A stretch of 64,000 nt of DNA from Rhizobium sp. CG5 (GCF_023701945.1 NZ_JABAEF010000005.1:1-64000), one strand, 5' to 3'; counted from the stretch's first letter, positions 19,831 through 29,141 are shown. The notes: a model not told the origin generated them from the sequence alone. Made by a program: numbers and translations.

Positions 19831-19955
19831 GTCTTTTCCTTAGGGATTCGTCAGTCGATGCCGGCAGGCGCAGAGGCCGAGCCGGTCCCAAATTCGCTCT
19901 CCCGCTTATGCCGCCTCGGGGCTGCGTTGTCCAGTGATTCCAAATGTCATGCCCG

Positions 19956-20423
19956 TCATTTCAGCTTGATCTTGAAGCCGATATGGCTCGCCGTAAAGCC
20001 GAGGCGCTCATAGAAGCGGTGGGCATCCTTGCGCGCCGCATTGGACGTCAGCTGAACCAGCCGCATGCCGCTCCGCTCGGCCTCGTCCAGGCAGAAGCGG
20101 ATCATCTGCGCACCGATGCCCTGCCCGCGGCAATCGGGCCGGGTGTGCACCGCCTCAATGATCATCGAGGACGAGCCGCGGCCGGACAGCGTCGTGGTGA
20201 CGAGCGTCTGGAAGGTCGCCACGACCTCGCCGCCGCGCTCGGCCACATAGAGCCGCTCGCTGGTCGAGGCGGCGATCTGCCGGAAGGCTTTCAGGTAGTC
20301 CGGCAAAGCGGCGGGATCGGCGGTATCGCCGTGGCCGCCGACCGTGTCACCGGCCAGAATGGCGGCAATCGCCGGCACATCCTGTTCGACAGCCAGCCTG
20401 ACCGTGATCGGGCCAAGGTCCAT
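19956..20423 (-). CDS. GNAT-family N-acetyltransferase
   Basis: A 155-residue single-domain acetyltransferase. The core acetyl-CoA loop reads RPDCRGQGIGAQMI, followed by NAARKDAHRFYERLGF, the usual motif B ending. AGGAG lies upstream of ATG 20423. It is the second of two tandem GNAT genes downstream of each other on the minus strand (20950 to 19956), with a 29-bp gap. Substrate unknown. Confidence 0.87.
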   Translation of the reverse strand: MDLGPITVRLAVEQDVPAIAAILAGDTVGGHGDTADPAALPDYLKAFRQIAASTSERLYVAERGGEVVATFQTLVTTTLSGRGSSSMIIEAVHTRPDCRGQGIGAQMIRFCLDEAERSGMRLVQLTSNAARKDAHRFYERLGFTASHIGFKIKLK

Positions 20424-20452
20424 CGGCGGTTCTCCTTGTTGAAACGATCCCG

Positions 20453-20950
20453 TCAGCCGAGCGTCTTTTCCATGACGATGGCGTCAAGACCGCTGTTGGC
20501 GCCGCCGCAGCTGGTCGTGCGGTCGACCTCGACAAAGCCATGGGAGGTATAGAAGGCGATCGCCGCTTCGTTGCGCGGCTCGACTTCGAGACGCATGACT
20601 TCGGCATCCGGAAAACAGGTTTCCAGCTCGGCGAAGAGATCGCGGCCGATACCCTGCCTGACGCAGGTCGGGCGCACGTAGAGCTGGTGCAGCATGGCGG
20701 TCTTGGCCATCTTGTCCGACATGGCGGCATAAGCGACACCGCCAAGCTTGCGTCCATCATCAGCCACCAGAAACTCGCCACCTTTCTTGGCCAGGCGGGC
20801 TTTCAGCGCTGCCGGCGAATGCCAGCTGTCGAGCAGCTGCTTGACCTTGGCGGCACCATAATAGCCGTCATAGGTGGCGTGGAAGCTTTCCGCCAGCAAC
20901 GCCCTGACCGCGTCGAGATCCTGCGGGCCAACGGTGCGCACAAAGAACAA
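20453..20950 (-). CDS. GNAT-family N-acetyltransferase
   Basis: A 165-residue acetyltransferase with LYVRPTCVRQGIGRDLF as the acetyl-CoA loop and RNEAAIAFYTSHGF as the C-terminal motif. The frame opens at TTG 20950 with GAGG 8 nt upstream; the gene begins 3 nt after the gatB stop codon. It is therefore probably co-transcribed with gatB and with the next GNAT. Its link to tRNA amidation is only positional. Substrate unknown. Confidence 0.85.
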   Translation of the reverse strand: MFFVRTVGPQDLDAVRALLAESFHATYDGYYGAAKVKQLLDSWHSPAALKARLAKKGGEFLVADDGRKLGGVAYAAMSDKMAKTAMLHQLYVRPTCVRQGIGRDLFAELETCFPDAEVMRLEVEPRNEAAIAFYTSHGFVEVDRTTSCGGANSGLDAIVMEKTLG

Positions 20951-20953
20951 GGC

Positions 20954-22459
20954 CTATTCCTCCGGCAAACCGAGCTTGGCCTTGACCAGGGCCTGTACCG
21001 CCTGGGGATTGGCCTTGCCGCCGGTCGCCTTCATCACCTGGCCGACGAACCAGCCGGCCAGGGTCGGCTTGGCCAGCACCTTGGCGACCTGGTCCGGGTT
21101 GGCGGCGATGATGTCGTCGACGGCCTTCTCGATGGCGCCGGTATCGGTGACCTGCTTCATGCCGCGGCTTTCGACCAGCTCGGCCGGGTCGCCGCCTTCG
21201 GAAAAGACGATCTCGAACAGGTCCTTGGCGATCTTGCCGGAGATGACTTCCGATTTGATCAGATCGATGATGCCGCCGAGCTGGGCGGGGGAAACCGGAG
21301 TCTCTTCAATGCCTTTGCCCGCTTTGTTCAAGGCGCCCAGCAGGTCGTTGATCACCCAGTTGGCAGCGATCTTGCCGTCGCGGCCGGCAGCCACCGCCTC
21401 GTAATAATCGGCGATCGCCTTTTCCGAGACCAGCACCGAGGCGTCATAGACCGACAGGCCGAGTTCGGCGACGAAGCGGGCCTTCTTGTCGTCGGGCAGT
21501 TCCGGCAGGTCCTTCTTCATCTCCTCGATGAAGGCGTCGTCGAATTCCAGCGGCAGCAGGTCCGGGTCGGGGAAATAGCGATAGTCATGCGCATCTTCCT
21601 TGGAGCGCATCGAGCGGGTCTCGCCCTTGCCCGGATCGAACAGGCGGGTTTCCTGGTCGATTGAGCCGCCGTCTTCCAGAATGGCAATCTGGCGACGGGC
21701 CTCGTATTCGATGGCCTGGCCGATGAAGCGGATCGAGTTGACGTTCTTGATCTCGCAGCGCGTGCCGAATTCGCCGCCGGGCTTGCGCACCGAGACGTTG
21801 ACGTCGGCGCGCATCGAGCCCTCGTCCATGTTGCCGTCGCAGGTGCCGAGATAGCGCACGATGGAGCGCAGCTTGGTCATATAGGCCTTGGCTTCGTCGG
21901 ACGAGCGCATGTCGGGCTTGGAGACGATTTCCATCAGCGCCACGCCGGAGCGGTTCAGATCGACATAGGACATGGTCGGGTGCTGGTCGTGCATCGACTT
22001 GCCGGCGTCCTGTTCCAGATGCAGGCGCTCGATGCCGATTTCGATGTCCTCGAACTGGCCCTGGCGATCGGGGCCGAGCGAGATGATGATCTTGCCCTCG
22101 CCGACGATCGGATCCTTGAACTGCGAGATCTGGTAGCCCTGCGGCAGGTCGGGATAGAAATAGTTCTTGCGGTCGAAGATCGAGCGCTTGTTGATCTGGG
22201 CTTTCAGGCCAAGACCGGTGCGCACGGCCTGCGCCACGCATTCCTCGTTGATGACAGGCAGCATGCCGGGCATGGCCGCATCGACCAGCGAGACGTTGGA
22301 ATTCGGCGCATTGCCGAAGGTGGTCGAGGCACCGGAAAACAGTTTTGACTGGCTGGTGACCTGCGCATGGACTTCCATGCCGATGACGATTTCCCAATCG
22401 CCGGTGGCGCCAGGGATGAAGCGTTTCGGATCGGGCGTGCGGGTGTCAACAAGGGTCAT
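20954..22459 (-). CDS. gatB: Asp-tRNA(Asn)/Glu-tRNA(Gln) amidotransferase subunit B
   Basis: GatB (501 residues) is the kinase/tRNA-binding subunit of GatCAB, which converts Glu-tRNA(Gln) and Asp-tRNA(Asn) to the amidated forms. Signatures are [12 protein letters not shown], the catalytic cradle region [33 protein letters not shown] and the C-terminal YqeY-like tail. I start at ATG 22459 ([14 protein letters not shown]); the frame is open upstream to 22573 without homology expected. gatC and gatA are together 2.2 kb away, so gatB is split from them. Confidence 0.96.
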   Translation of the reverse strand: MTLVDTRTPDPKRFIPGATGDWEIVIGMEVHAQVTSQSKLFSGASTTFGNAPNSNVSLVDAAMPGMLPVINEECVAQAVRTGLGLKAQINKRSIFDRKNYFYPDLPQGYQISQFKDPIVGEGKIIISLGPDRQGQFEDIEIGIERLHLEQDAGKSMHDQHPTMSYVDLNRSGVALMEIVSKPDMRSSDEAKAYMTKLRSIVRYLGTCDGNMDEGSMRADVNVSVRKPGGEFGTRCEIKNVNSIRFIGQAIEYEARRQIAILEDGGSIDQETRLFDPGKGETRSMRSKEDAHDYRYFPDPDLLPLEFDDAFIEEMKKDLPELPDDKKARFVAELGLSVYDASVLVSEKAIADYYEAVAAGRDGKIAANWVINDLLGALNKAGKGIEETPVSPAQLGGIIDLIKSEVISGKIAKDLFEIVFSEGGDPAELVESRGMKQVTDTGAIEKAVDDIIAANPDQVAKVLAKPTLAGWFVGQVMKATGGKANPQAVQALVKAKLGLPEE

Positions 22460-22614
22460 CTGATGCTCGTGCGAATGCTGGGCTGAAGGAGAACTTTGGT
22501 CTTCGTTGAGGTAGAACAAATGGCCGGGCGGCGCAAGGCTTGGCACGCCCGCGGGGTCAAGGTCGACCGCCATGGGTGACGATCCTTTAACATCAATCCG
22601 CTACCCTTGCGCGC

Positions 22615-22953
22615 ATGGCACTCGAACATATCCTTTATCTCGCGCTGATCGTGGCGCTCTACAATGCGGTGGTTTTCTGCGTCTACTGGTGGGACAAGAT
22701 GGCGGCCCGAGACGGCGGCTGGCGTATTCGGGAATCGACCTTGTTGACGCTCGCCTTGCTGGCCGGCAGTCCCGGCGCTCTGCTGGCCTGCAACATCCTG
22801 CGGCACAAGACACGCAAGCAACCCTTTGCAACCTATCTGATCGGCATTGCCGGGATCCATGTCCTGATCATTGCGGCGGCCGGTATTATCTTGGCCGTTG
22901 CACCTTCCCTCATGACCGATATGGCACGTGGGGTCATGGCGGAGTTTCAGTAA
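22615..22953 (+). CDS. DUF1294 family membrane protein
   Basis: The 112-residue protein has three to four hydrophobic segments and the DUF1294 pattern: VYWWDKMAARDGGWRIRE, then LAGSPGALLACNILRHKTRKQPF. Function is unknown; in other bacteria the domain is sometimes fused to cold-shock domains. It is divergent from gatB, with its ATG 155 bp from the gatB start. Inner-membrane location is inferred from hydrophobicity. Confidence 0.85.
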   Translation: MALEHILYLALIVALYNAVVFCVYWWDKMAARDGGWRIRESTLLTLALLAGSPGALLACNILRHKTRKQPFATYLIGIAGIHVLIIAAAGIILAVAPSLMTDMARGVMAEFQ

Positions 22954-22981
22954 GCCGGCGACCGAGGTCGGCCAAACCGTT

Positions 22982-23500
22982 CTACTCGAAACTGCCGCTC
23001 GGGCCATAGGTGTTCGCCGTCTCGGAGGCGAGTTGCTTTGACAGGCCGACCGTTTCCACATCGCGGTCGAGCTTGGGGTTATAGGCGACCGTCAGCCAGT
23101 GTACCGAAAATCCGTGTTTTTCGAAGAAATCCACCGCTTCGCGATTGCGGGCATGGCTCTGCAGCATGGCCTTTTCGAAGCCCTGATGGAGAATGTCGGC
23201 CTCGATGGCCGCCAGCAGCGCCGTTCCAAGCCCCTGCCCCTGATGGTCCGGGTCGATCCAGAAATCGGAGATATTCTCGTCGAGATCCTCGCGGGCCGCC
23301 CAGCCGGCCGGATTGCCATGCTTTTCGACCACGGAAATGGTTAGCCAGCGCGACTGGGTGAAATTCATGAAGGCCGATCGCGCATTGTCCAGCATCGCCT
23401 TGGTCTCGCCGACGGGCACCATGGCCTTTTCCCAGGCTCTAACCCCGATTTCGGCCAAAAGTCCGGCCTCATCCAGTCGCGCGTTCCGTATGGTGATCAT
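22982..23500 (-). CDS. GNAT-family N-acetyltransferase
   Basis: A 172-residue acetyltransferase beginning MITIRNARLDEAGLLAEIG, with IDPDHQGQGLGTALL as the acetyl-CoA loop and RNREAVDFFEKHGF as motif B. ATG 23500 has GGGGAG 5 nt upstream. Its neighbour across a 339-bp gap is a YjhX-family protein; in E. coli YjhX is paired with the GNAT protein YjhQ, so a functional pair is conceivable but unproven, the two genes here being divergent. Confidence 0.86.
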   Translation of the reverse strand: MITIRNARLDEAGLLAEIGVRAWEKAMVPVGETKAMLDNARSAFMNFTQSRWLTISVVEKHGNPAGWAAREDLDENISDFWIDPDHQGQGLGTALLAAIEADILHQGFEKAMLQSHARNREAVDFFEKHGFSVHWLTVAYNPKLDRDVETVGLSKQLASETANTYGPSGSFE

Positions 23501-23839
23501 GGTCTCCCCTTCAATCCCGATCAGTAGACCATTAGCGGGGGGCTTTTTCCAGTGGGGTCCGCACATGGGGTCGGACGGCGCCCATTGCCGGGATTCGAGG
23601 GTAGCGGGAACGACGCGCAGGATAGGGACAGCATCACGCTCGCTTGACGGATTTATGGAGTTCCGGCATAGGCAAATCTCCAACCCGTGGAGCTTTTATG
23701 TTCGCTGAGACCCGGTAAAGGCCCCTGCCCGCGGAGATGCCGCGCGCAAGGGCCCGACAGAAACGAAGCACCGACGCCTGACCGGCGCCGGATACGTTTT
23801 TGTGCGTTCGTTTTCGAACGCGAATTCCGGATCACCACA
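23501..23839. other. Divergent intergenic region between GNAT and yjhX-like genes
   Basis: I see no gene in these 339 bp. It must hold the promoters of both neighbours. The only clear structure is the palindrome at 23804-23821 listed separately. A minus-strand open frame continues from the GNAT gene to 23683 but has no start context or recognisable content. Confidence 0.5.
23804..23821. promoter_or_regulatory. Perfect palindrome upstream of the yjhX-like gene
   Basis: GCGTTCG-TTTT-CGAACGC is a perfect 7-bp inverted repeat ending 18 bp before ATG 23840. The position suits an operator, possibly for autoregulation. It resembles but does not meet the GTTC-N7-GTTC LexA pattern. The binding factor is unknown. 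Confidence 0.4.
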
Positions 23840-24097
23840 ATGGACATTTCCCGCGCCGAACAGCGCATCCTTCACCTGCTCGCCCAGGGCGGCAGGATCG
23901 AACTCATCCGCGACCAAAACCGCAAAATCGAAACCGTGCACTGCTTTTCCCGCGACGGCTGGCTCTATCCCGGCGTCGGACTGGACCTGTTTCGAAAGTT
24001 GAAACAGAAACGGGCGATCTCGTCGAAAGGCGGAAAGCCCTACCGCATCACCGAGAGAGGGTTGGTGCTGGTCAGGGCGGAGCTGGATAATCGGTAA
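23840..24097 (+). CDS. YjhX family protein (UPF0386, putative toxin)
   Basis: The 85-residue protein matches the YjhX family along its length: MDISRAEQRILHLLAQGGRI, ETVHCFSRDGWL, LFRKLKQKRAI, GKPYRITERGLVLVRAELDNR (the last in part conserved as AQLDNR in E. coli). YjhX has been proposed as the toxin of a pair with the acetyltransferase YjhQ, but its action is poorly understood. The fold is probably winged helix. A GNAT gene lies divergently upstream. ATG 23840 fits the family N-terminus. Confidence 0.85.
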   Translation: MDISRAEQRILHLLAQGGRIELIRDQNRKIETVHCFSRDGWLYPGVGLDLFRKLKQKRAISSKGGKPYRITERGLVLVRAELDNR

Positions 24098-24211
24098 GTC
24101 GAACCGGCGCGCTCGCTGTCATATCCGGCAGCGGGCGCGCCTCAAGTCAGACTGATCGGCAGTGCTCGGTAAAGACTGGCTTCAAGCCCGATGATGCGCT
24201 AAATTATAGTT

Positions 24212-24394
24212 ATGAAGATGTCCAACGAACGCCCCGACCTCGCGGAACTGACGACTGAGCCTTCGGTAGCGCATGGTCCAGGCTATGACGCCTGGAAGGA
24301 AGCCAAGGTTCGCAAAGCCCTGGACCAAGCCAAGGATCGTTCGAAAATGATCCCGGCGGATGACGTCTGGGAGTCGTTCGGCTTTGAACGTTAG
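24212..24394 (+). CDS. Antitoxin of a ParE/RelE-type toxin-antitoxin module
   Basis: A 60-residue, highly charged protein. The C-terminal part (WKEAKVRKALDQAKDRSKM, then IPADDVWESFGFER) matches small antitoxin/stability proteins that precede ParE-like toxins. An ATG at 24218 is an alternative start two codons downstream. The toxin frame overlaps its 3' end by 11 bp, the standard arrangement for translational coupling. By analogy it binds and neutralises the toxin and represses the promoter between 24098 and 24211. Confidence 0.75.
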   Translation: MKMSNERPDLAELTTEPSVAHGPGYDAWKEAKVRKALDQAKDRSKMIPADDVWESFGFER

Positions 24395-24677
24395 TTTCAC
24401 TCCTCAGGCTGTCGACGATCTCCGCTCCATCCACTCACATATCGCCGAATACGATCCGAATACTGCAGACCGGATCATTTCAAGGATAAGACAGGCGATC
24501 GACATCCTGGCGGCTTTCCCGCTGCTGGGCCGTCAAGGCGTCGTCGCCGGCTCACGCGAACTTGCGATTGCCGGGCTTCCCTACACAATTGTCTATTCTG
24601 CGACCACAGCAACACACATAGACATCCTGACGGTGATCCACCAAAGACGTCAATATCCGCCGCTCAACGAAGACTGA
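24384..24677 (+). CDS. ParE/RelE-superfamily toxin
   Basis: A 97-residue protein with the ParE pattern: VSFTPQAVDDLRSIHSHIAE at the N-terminus, FPLLGRQG in the middle and TIVYSATTATHIDILTVIHQRR at the C-terminus (the final beta strands with H-x-R-R). ParE toxins poison DNA gyrase, RelE toxins cut mRNA; sequence favours ParE. I take TTG 24384, with GGGAG upstream and overlapping the antitoxin stop; ATG 24360 would add eight residues with no homology expected. Confidence 0.82.
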   Translation: MNVSFTPQAVDDLRSIHSHIAEYDPNTADRIISRIRQAIDILAAFPLLGRQGVVAGSRELAIAGLPYTIVYSATTATHIDILTVIHQRRQYPPLNED

Positions 24678-24701
24678 ACGGCGAAGGTCCCAACCTCGAC
24701 C

Positions 24702-26183
24702 TTACCACCACTTCTTCGGCGTGAATTTTCCAGCGGCCTGTTCGATCACATGCGCCGTCTTGAACAGGGTTTCCTCCTCGAACGGCTTGCCGATAAGTTG
24801 CAGGCCAAGCGGCAGGCCGCGGGCGTCGAGGCCGGCGGGAACGGACAGGCCCGGCAGGCCGGCCATGTTGACGGTCACCGTGAAGATGTCCTGCATATAC
24901 ATCTTGACCGGATCGGCGGCGAGCTCCTCGTCACCGATGGCAAAGGCCGAGGATGGCGTGGCTGGCGTCAGGATCGCATCGACACCCGCTGCAAAGACCT
25001 GCTCGAAGTCGCGCTTGATCAGGGTGCGGACCTTCTGGGCCTGCAGATAATAGGCGTCGTAATAGCCGGCCGACAGCACATAGGTGCCGATCATGATGCG
25101 GCGCTTGACCTCGGTGCCGAAACCTTCGGCACGGCTCTTTTCGTACATGTCGGCAATGTCCTTGCCGTCGACGCGCAGGCCGTAGCGCACGCCATCGTAG
25201 CGGGCGAGGTTCGACGAGGCTTCGGCGGGGGCGACGATGTAATAGGCCGGCAGCGCGTATTTGGTGTGCGGCAGCGAGATATCGACGATCTCTGCGCCGG
25301 CATCCTTCAGCCAGGCAATGCCCTGGCTCCACAGGGTTTCGACTTCGCCCGGCATGCCGTCGACGCGGTATTCCTTCGGAATGCCGATCTTCATGCCCTT
25401 CAGGGACTGGCCAAGCGACGCCTCGTAATCGGGAACCGGCAGATCGACCGAGGTGGTGTCCTTGAGGTCGAGGCTTGCCATCGACTTCAGCAGGATCGCC
25501 GCGTCGCGCACATCGCGGGCGATGGGACCGGCCTGGTCGAGCGACGAGGCAAACGCGACGACGCCCCAGCGCGAGCAGCGGCCATAGGTCGGCTTGATGC
25601 CGACGGTGCCGGTAAAGGCGGCCGGCTGGCGGATCGAGCCGCCCGTATCGGTGGCCGTGGCGCCGGCGCACAGATGCGCGGCAACGGCTGCAGCGGAACC
25701 GCCGGACGAGCCGCCCGGCACGAGCTGCTGGTTGGAACCGGTCGCCTTCCAGGGGTTGATCACCGGTCCGTAATGGGAGGTCTCGTTGGACGAGCCCATG
25801 GCGAATTCGTCCATGTTAAGCTTACCCAGCATGACGGCGCCATCGTTCCAGAGGTTCTGGGTGACGGTCGATTCGTATTTCGGCTTGAAGCGGTTGAGTA
25901 TGTCGGAGCAGGCCTGGGTATGGACATCCTTGGTGGCGAACAGGTCCTTGATGCCCAGCGGAATGCCTTCCAGCGCGCCGGCCTTGCCCTGCGAGAGACG
26001 CTCGTCGGAGGCCGCTGCCATGGCACGGGCCTTGTCCGGCGTGACCGTCACATAGGCATTGATCGCATCATTGGCCGCCTCGATCGCCTGGATATAGGCG
26101 TCGGTCAGTTCGACGGCTTTGATCTCCTTGGCCACAAGCTTGTCGCGGGCTTCGGCAATGGTCAGGCTGGTCAGGTCGCTCAT
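24702..26183 (-). CDS. gatA: Asp-tRNA(Asn)/Glu-tRNA(Gln) amidotransferase subunit A
   Basis: GatA (493 residues) is the glutaminase of GatCAB, supplying ammonia for tRNA-dependent amidation. The amidase-signature triad is visible: Lys in PLGIKDLF, cis-Ser in [12 protein letters not shown] and the nucleophile in [14 protein letters not shown]. The C-terminus ending FTPKKWW is typical. It follows gatC on the same strand with a 106-bp gap, so gatCA form an operon while gatB is elsewhere. Confidence 0.97.
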   Translation of the reverse strand: MSDLTSLTIAEARDKLVAKEIKAVELTDAYIQAIEAANDAINAYVTVTPDKARAMAAASDERLSQGKAGALEGIPLGIKDLFATKDVHTQACSDILNRFKPKYESTVTQNLWNDGAVMLGKLNMDEFAMGSSNETSHYGPVINPWKATGSNQQLVPGGSSGGSAAAVAAHLCAGATATDTGGSIRQPAAFTGTVGIKPTYGRCSRWGVVAFASSLDQAGPIARDVRDAAILLKSMASLDLKDTTSVDLPVPDYEASLGQSLKGMKIGIPKEYRVDGMPGEVETLWSQGIAWLKDAGAEIVDISLPHTKYALPAYYIVAPAEASSNLARYDGVRYGLRVDGKDIADMYEKSRAEGFGTEVKRRIMIGTYVLSAGYYDAYYLQAQKVRTLIKRDFEQVFAAGVDAILTPATPSSAFAIGDEELAADPVKMYMQDIFTVTVNMAGLPGLSVPAGLDARGLPLGLQLIGKPFEEETLFKTAHVIEQAAGKFTPKKWW

Positions 26184-26289
26184 GGTTTCGCTTCACTTTG
26201 CAAAGGAACGCGCGGCACGCGGGCCGCTTCAATCTCGAATGGGTCAGGCTCGCAACAACAGCGGCGCGCGGATCGGCGCCGCGGGCTGC

Positions 26290-26577
26290 CTATTCCACCA
26301 CTTTCGGCACCAGGAAGAAATTGCGGTCTGTCTCGGGCGCATTGGCGACGATATCGTCGGCCTTGTTGCCATCCGTCACCACGTCCTGCCGCTTGCGCAT
26401 CACCATGGGAGTGACCGAGGTCATCGGCTCCACGCCGGAGACGTCGACCTCGGACAATTGCTCGACAAAGCCGAGAATGCCATTCAGTTCGCCCATCATG
26501 CGCTCGGCATCTTCATCATTGAGAGCAATGCGGGCAAGGTGCGCGACGCGCTTGACGGTGGCAAGATCAACGGACAT
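26290..26577 (-). CDS. gatC: Asp-tRNA(Asn)/Glu-tRNA(Gln) amidotransferase subunit C
   Basis: GatC (95 residues) is the small clamp that holds GatA and GatB together. Family features are [20 protein letters not shown] at the start, the [12 protein letters not shown] centre and the redox-independent C-terminal tail FFLVPKVVE. Length is exact for the family. GGAG lies 5 nt before ATG 26577. It is the first gene of gatCA. Confidence 0.96.
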   Translation of the reverse strand: MSVDLATVKRVAHLARIALNDEDAERMMGELNGILGFVEQLSEVDVSGVEPMTSVTPMVMRKRQDVVTDGNKADDIVANAPETDRNFFLVPKVVE

Positions 26578-26645
26578 CGGTATTCTCCAGGGCGGTTGTC
26601 CTCCCCGCTATAATGTCCGCGATCCTCTCGCGCAACGGGGATTTG

Positions 26646-27350
26646 TCAGACGGTGACGTGTCCGCCCGGCTTCGGGGTCTCGACGCGGGTCTTGGTGCCC
26701 TCCATGCCGGCCACGAATTTCTCCGGCGTCTGGTCGATGATGCCGAACGTGCCGTAGTGGCAGGGAAGCACCGTCTTGAAACTGAAGAAACGCTGGCAGG
26801 CAAGGGCGGCCACGGCACCGCCCATGGTGAACCGGTCGCCGATCGGCACGATGCCGATATCGGGCTGGTGCAATTCGTTGATCAGCGCCATGTCGGAGAA
26901 GATGTCGGTATCGCCCATATGCAGCAGCGAGGCTTCGTCCTCGAAATGCAGCATTAGCCCATTGGCATTGCCGAGCGAGTGGGACACACCGTCTTCGGTC
27001 AACGTGGCCGAGGAATGCAGGGCATTGGTGAAGGTGGCGGTAAAGCCGTCGAAACCGACCGTGCCGCCGGTATTGCCCATCTCGAGCTTGGAAACGCCCT
27101 TCGATCCCAGCCAGGCGGCGAGATCGGCATTGGCGAGAACCGTCGCACCGCTCTCCTTGGCGAGCGCCACGGTGTCGCCGACATGGTCGCCATGACCATG
27201 GGTCAGGAGAATGTGGGTCAGTCCTTCAGCCGCATCCTTGGCATCCAGGCCGGCAAAGGACGGGTTTCCGGAAAAGAACGGGTCGATCAGGATCTTCGCC
27301 TTGGCGGTTTCAAGCCGGAAAGCGGAATGGCCGAGCCAGGTGATTTTCAT
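26646..27350 (-). CDS. Metal-dependent hydrolase, UPF0173 (metallo-beta-lactamase fold)
   Basis: This 234-residue protein has a single MBL-fold domain. The metal motif is [11 protein letters not shown]; further ligands are in LLHMGDTD and CHYGTF. The N-terminal [11 protein letters not shown] is the UPF0173 signature. The physiological substrate is unknown. I start at ATG 27350; the frame extends 16 codons upstream without support. It is divergent from ruvX and 68 bp upstream of gatC on the same strand. Confidence 0.9.
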   Translation of the reverse strand: MKITWLGHSAFRLETAKAKILIDPFFSGNPSFAGLDAKDAAEGLTHILLTHGHGDHVGDTVALAKESGATVLANADLAAWLGSKGVSKLEMGNTGGTVGFDGFTATFTNALHSSATLTEDGVSHSLGNANGLMLHFEDEASLLHMGDTDIFSDMALINELHQPDIGIVPIGDRFTMGGAVAALACQRFFSFKTVLPCHYGTFGIIDQTPEKFVAGMEGTKTRVETPKPGGHVTV

Positions 27351-27460
27351 GGAGTGCTCCTTTGAGTATTGCCGTTTGAAATGGTGTCGCTCACGCAAAA
27401 TATGTCATAAGGCCGAAACGAACAGTGGTGATGAGATAATCTACCGAATGAGCAAATTCC

Positions 27461-27949
27461 ATGACAATTCTGACCATCGATGAACTCGCCGCCGCCCTCA
27501 AGCCCGGCGAAGCGGTGGCCGGGCTTGATCTCGGCACCAAGACGATCGGGCTGTCGATGTCGGATATCGGCCGGCGGTTCGCCACGCCGCGCACGGTCAT
27601 CAAGCGGGTCAAGTTCACTAGGGATGCCGAGGTCCTGCTGGAGTTTGCGACGAAGGAAAAGGTCGCCGCCTTCATCATCGGCCTGCCGGTCAACATGGAT
27701 GGATCGTCGGGCCCAAGGGTTCAGGCGACCAAGGCCTTCGTGAGGGCGATGTCGGACAAAACAGACATTCCCTTCGTGTTCTGGGACGAACGGTTGTCGA
27801 CGGTGGCGGCCGAACGGGCGCTCCTGGAAATGGACGTGTCGCGGGCCAAACGCGCAACCCGTATCGATTCGGCGGCGGCCAGCTTTATTCTTCAGGGCGC
27901 CCTGGACAGGTTGTCGGGATTGGCAAGGGAGGCGGCCTCCCCGTCCTGA
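27461..27949 (+). CDS. ruvX: YqgF/RuvX Holliday-junction-resolvase-like nuclease
   Basis: The 162-residue RNase H-like protein carries the YqgF motif [17 protein letters not shown] with the first catalytic Asp, [16 protein letters not shown] in the middle, and [15 protein letters not shown] with the Asp-Glu pair; the last acidic residue is in [11 protein letters not shown]. Members act in 16S rRNA 5'-end maturation and possibly recombination. Its 3' end overlaps the convergent DUF6105 gene by 58 bp. Confidence 0.93.
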   Translation: MTILTIDELAAALKPGEAVAGLDLGTKTIGLSMSDIGRRFATPRTVIKRVKFTRDAEVLLEFATKEKVAAFIIGLPVNMDGSSGPRVQATKAFVRAMSDKTDIPFVFWDERLSTVAAERALLEMDVSRAKRATRIDSAAASFILQGALDRLSGLAREAASPS

Positions 27950-28224
27950 CGGTCGCTTCCGCGCCACCAGGCGAGGATCCGGGCGCGGCGGCGAAAGCCG
28001 ACCAGCGCAAACAACACGGCACTGTCGATGACGATGGCGCGCGCTACCAGCGGCGGAATGCTCTCCGGCGCGATGCCGAGAAGATTACCGTAGACCTGGA
28101 ACACCAGATCATGCGCCTGGCGGGTCAGCATGAAGATGCCGAAGCTCATGTCGTTCGCGGACAGGCCATACCATGTGCCGAGAATAAGGATCGGCCCTGC
28201 CCAGAATACCAGCAACCACTTCAT
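27892..28224 (-). CDS. DUF6105-like small membrane protein
   Basis: A 110-residue protein with an N-terminal membrane segment ([20 protein letters not shown]) and a second hydrophobic stretch ([15 protein letters not shown]) followed by an Arg-rich patch. It resembles the rhizobial DUF6105 family, of unknown function. The last 58 bp overlap the convergent ruvX gene. Its ATG overlaps the stop of a 56-codon membrane-protein gene (ATGA), so the two are translationally coupled. Confidence 0.72.
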   Translation of the reverse strand: MKWLLVFWAGPILILGTWYGLSANDMSFGIFMLTRQAHDLVFQVYGNLLGIAPESIPPLVARAIVIDSAVLFALVGFRRRARILAWWRGSDRQDGEAASLANPDNLSRAP

Positions 28225-28391
28225 GCGGTTCTACTCCCACCAAGGCTTGAGGGCACGCCCTCCTGCACCAGCCAGTTGGACATGGCCATCACGCTCAGCA
28301 CGAGCGCTGGAACGGTGATATCCAAAGCGAGCATCGCAAAGAACGTCATCATGACGAGCAGCAACGCATATCGTCCCACAGCGGTTCCCAT
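28221..28391 (-). CDS. Small (56-residue) membrane protein, coupled to the DUF6105 gene
   Basis: This short gene is found by reading the minus strand: ATG at 28391, stop at 28221. It encodes MGTAVGRYALLLVMMTFFAM at the N-terminus, then a second hydrophobic stretch (VPALVLSVMAMSNWLV) and a short polar tail. Its TGA overlaps the ATG of the next gene as ATGA, strong support for a real coupled pair. I do not recognise a family; two membrane segments are predicted by eye. A short Rhizobiales-specific protein is likely. Confidence 0.65.
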   Translation of the reverse strand: MGTAVGRYALLLVMMTFFAMLALDITVPALVLSVMAMSNWLVQEGVPSSLGGSRTA

Positions 28392-28523
28392 ATGGCCTAT
28401 CCGTGTCCGGTTTCCCTTAGTTAATGAAACTGGACTGTTAACCCTTTGCCGGCAACGTAAACCTTTTATTAAGGTTAACGCGGGCTGGGGATAACGTACC
28501 GAACAACCGCAATTCCATTATCC

Positions 28524-29141
28524 TCAAAAACGCAGGGATTGTTCAGGGTCGTCGTCAGCGAGGTGCGCAATGATAAACTCGGCTCGCATTTCCACGGTTT
28601 CTTTCGGCACTTCTAAAAGATCATAACCAAACTGCCTGTATGTGTGCAGAAGGCCTTCGTAGTTTTTCAAGGCGTCCTCGAATGCATGTCGACGCTCGCC
28701 GTCGTTGTGAAAGATTTCCGGCCAAGGCGGCAGAACGAAAACCTGACGCCGATAGCGAAAACGTTCAGCCGCGCGCATGTGAAATTCGGGGACGTCGATG
28801 CCAGCCACTTGAAGTCCGGCGATCTGGTCAATAATTCCGCGGTCAAAGAAAGCGCGATCCGGCCGACGGCATGCCTCGATCATGTGGTAAATGGAACGGG
28901 AGATCGTTAGGTCCACGAATAGACCGAGGTCTTTCCATGGCAAAGCATCCCCGTTAACGAATATCTGTTCGCGTACCACTTGCCGTCCAGGCTCCTCAAA
29001 AACCGAGGCACCTTTTCGCGACAGAGCGCTCAGGAGCGTCGATTTCCCGCCACCAGAACAGCCGGTGAGGACGATCATGTCGCGTGATCGCGATGCGACA
29101 CGTTCCGGGCAATAGCTCGTTTCTGCCTGATGATCTTGCAT
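28524..29141 (-). CDS. AAA-type P-loop ATPase/kinase-like protein
   Basis: The 205-residue protein has a Walker A GCSGGGKST after MIVLTGC, with FFDRGIIDQIAG as the Walker B-like region and RYRRQVFVLPPWPEIF further on. This matches the AAA_28 group of small ATPases, related to nucleotide kinases. Function is unknown. AAGGAG sits 5 nt before ATG 29141, a strong ribosome site. It is monocistronic, divergent from the AEC transporter gene. Confidence 0.83.
   Translation of the reverse strand: MQDHQAETSYCPERVASRSRDMIVLTGCSGGGKSTLLSALSRKGASVFEEPGRQVVREQIFVNGDALPWKDLGLFVDLTISRSIYHMIEACRRPDRAFFDRGIIDQIAGLQVAGIDVPEFHMRAAERFRYRRQVFVLPPWPEIFHNDGERRHAFEDALKNYEGLLHTYRQFGYDLLEVPKETVEMRAEFIIAHLADDDPEQSLRF

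Noticed and set aside
23804..23821. LexA box upstream of the yjhX-like gene
   Set aside because: It contains GTTC and GAAC in inverted, not direct, orientation and the spacing does not fit GTTC-N7-GTTC.
24750..26414. A 554-codon plus-strand frame antisense to gatA
   Set aside because: It mirrors gatA and runs beyond its ends without any ribosome site or domain; gatA is unambiguous.
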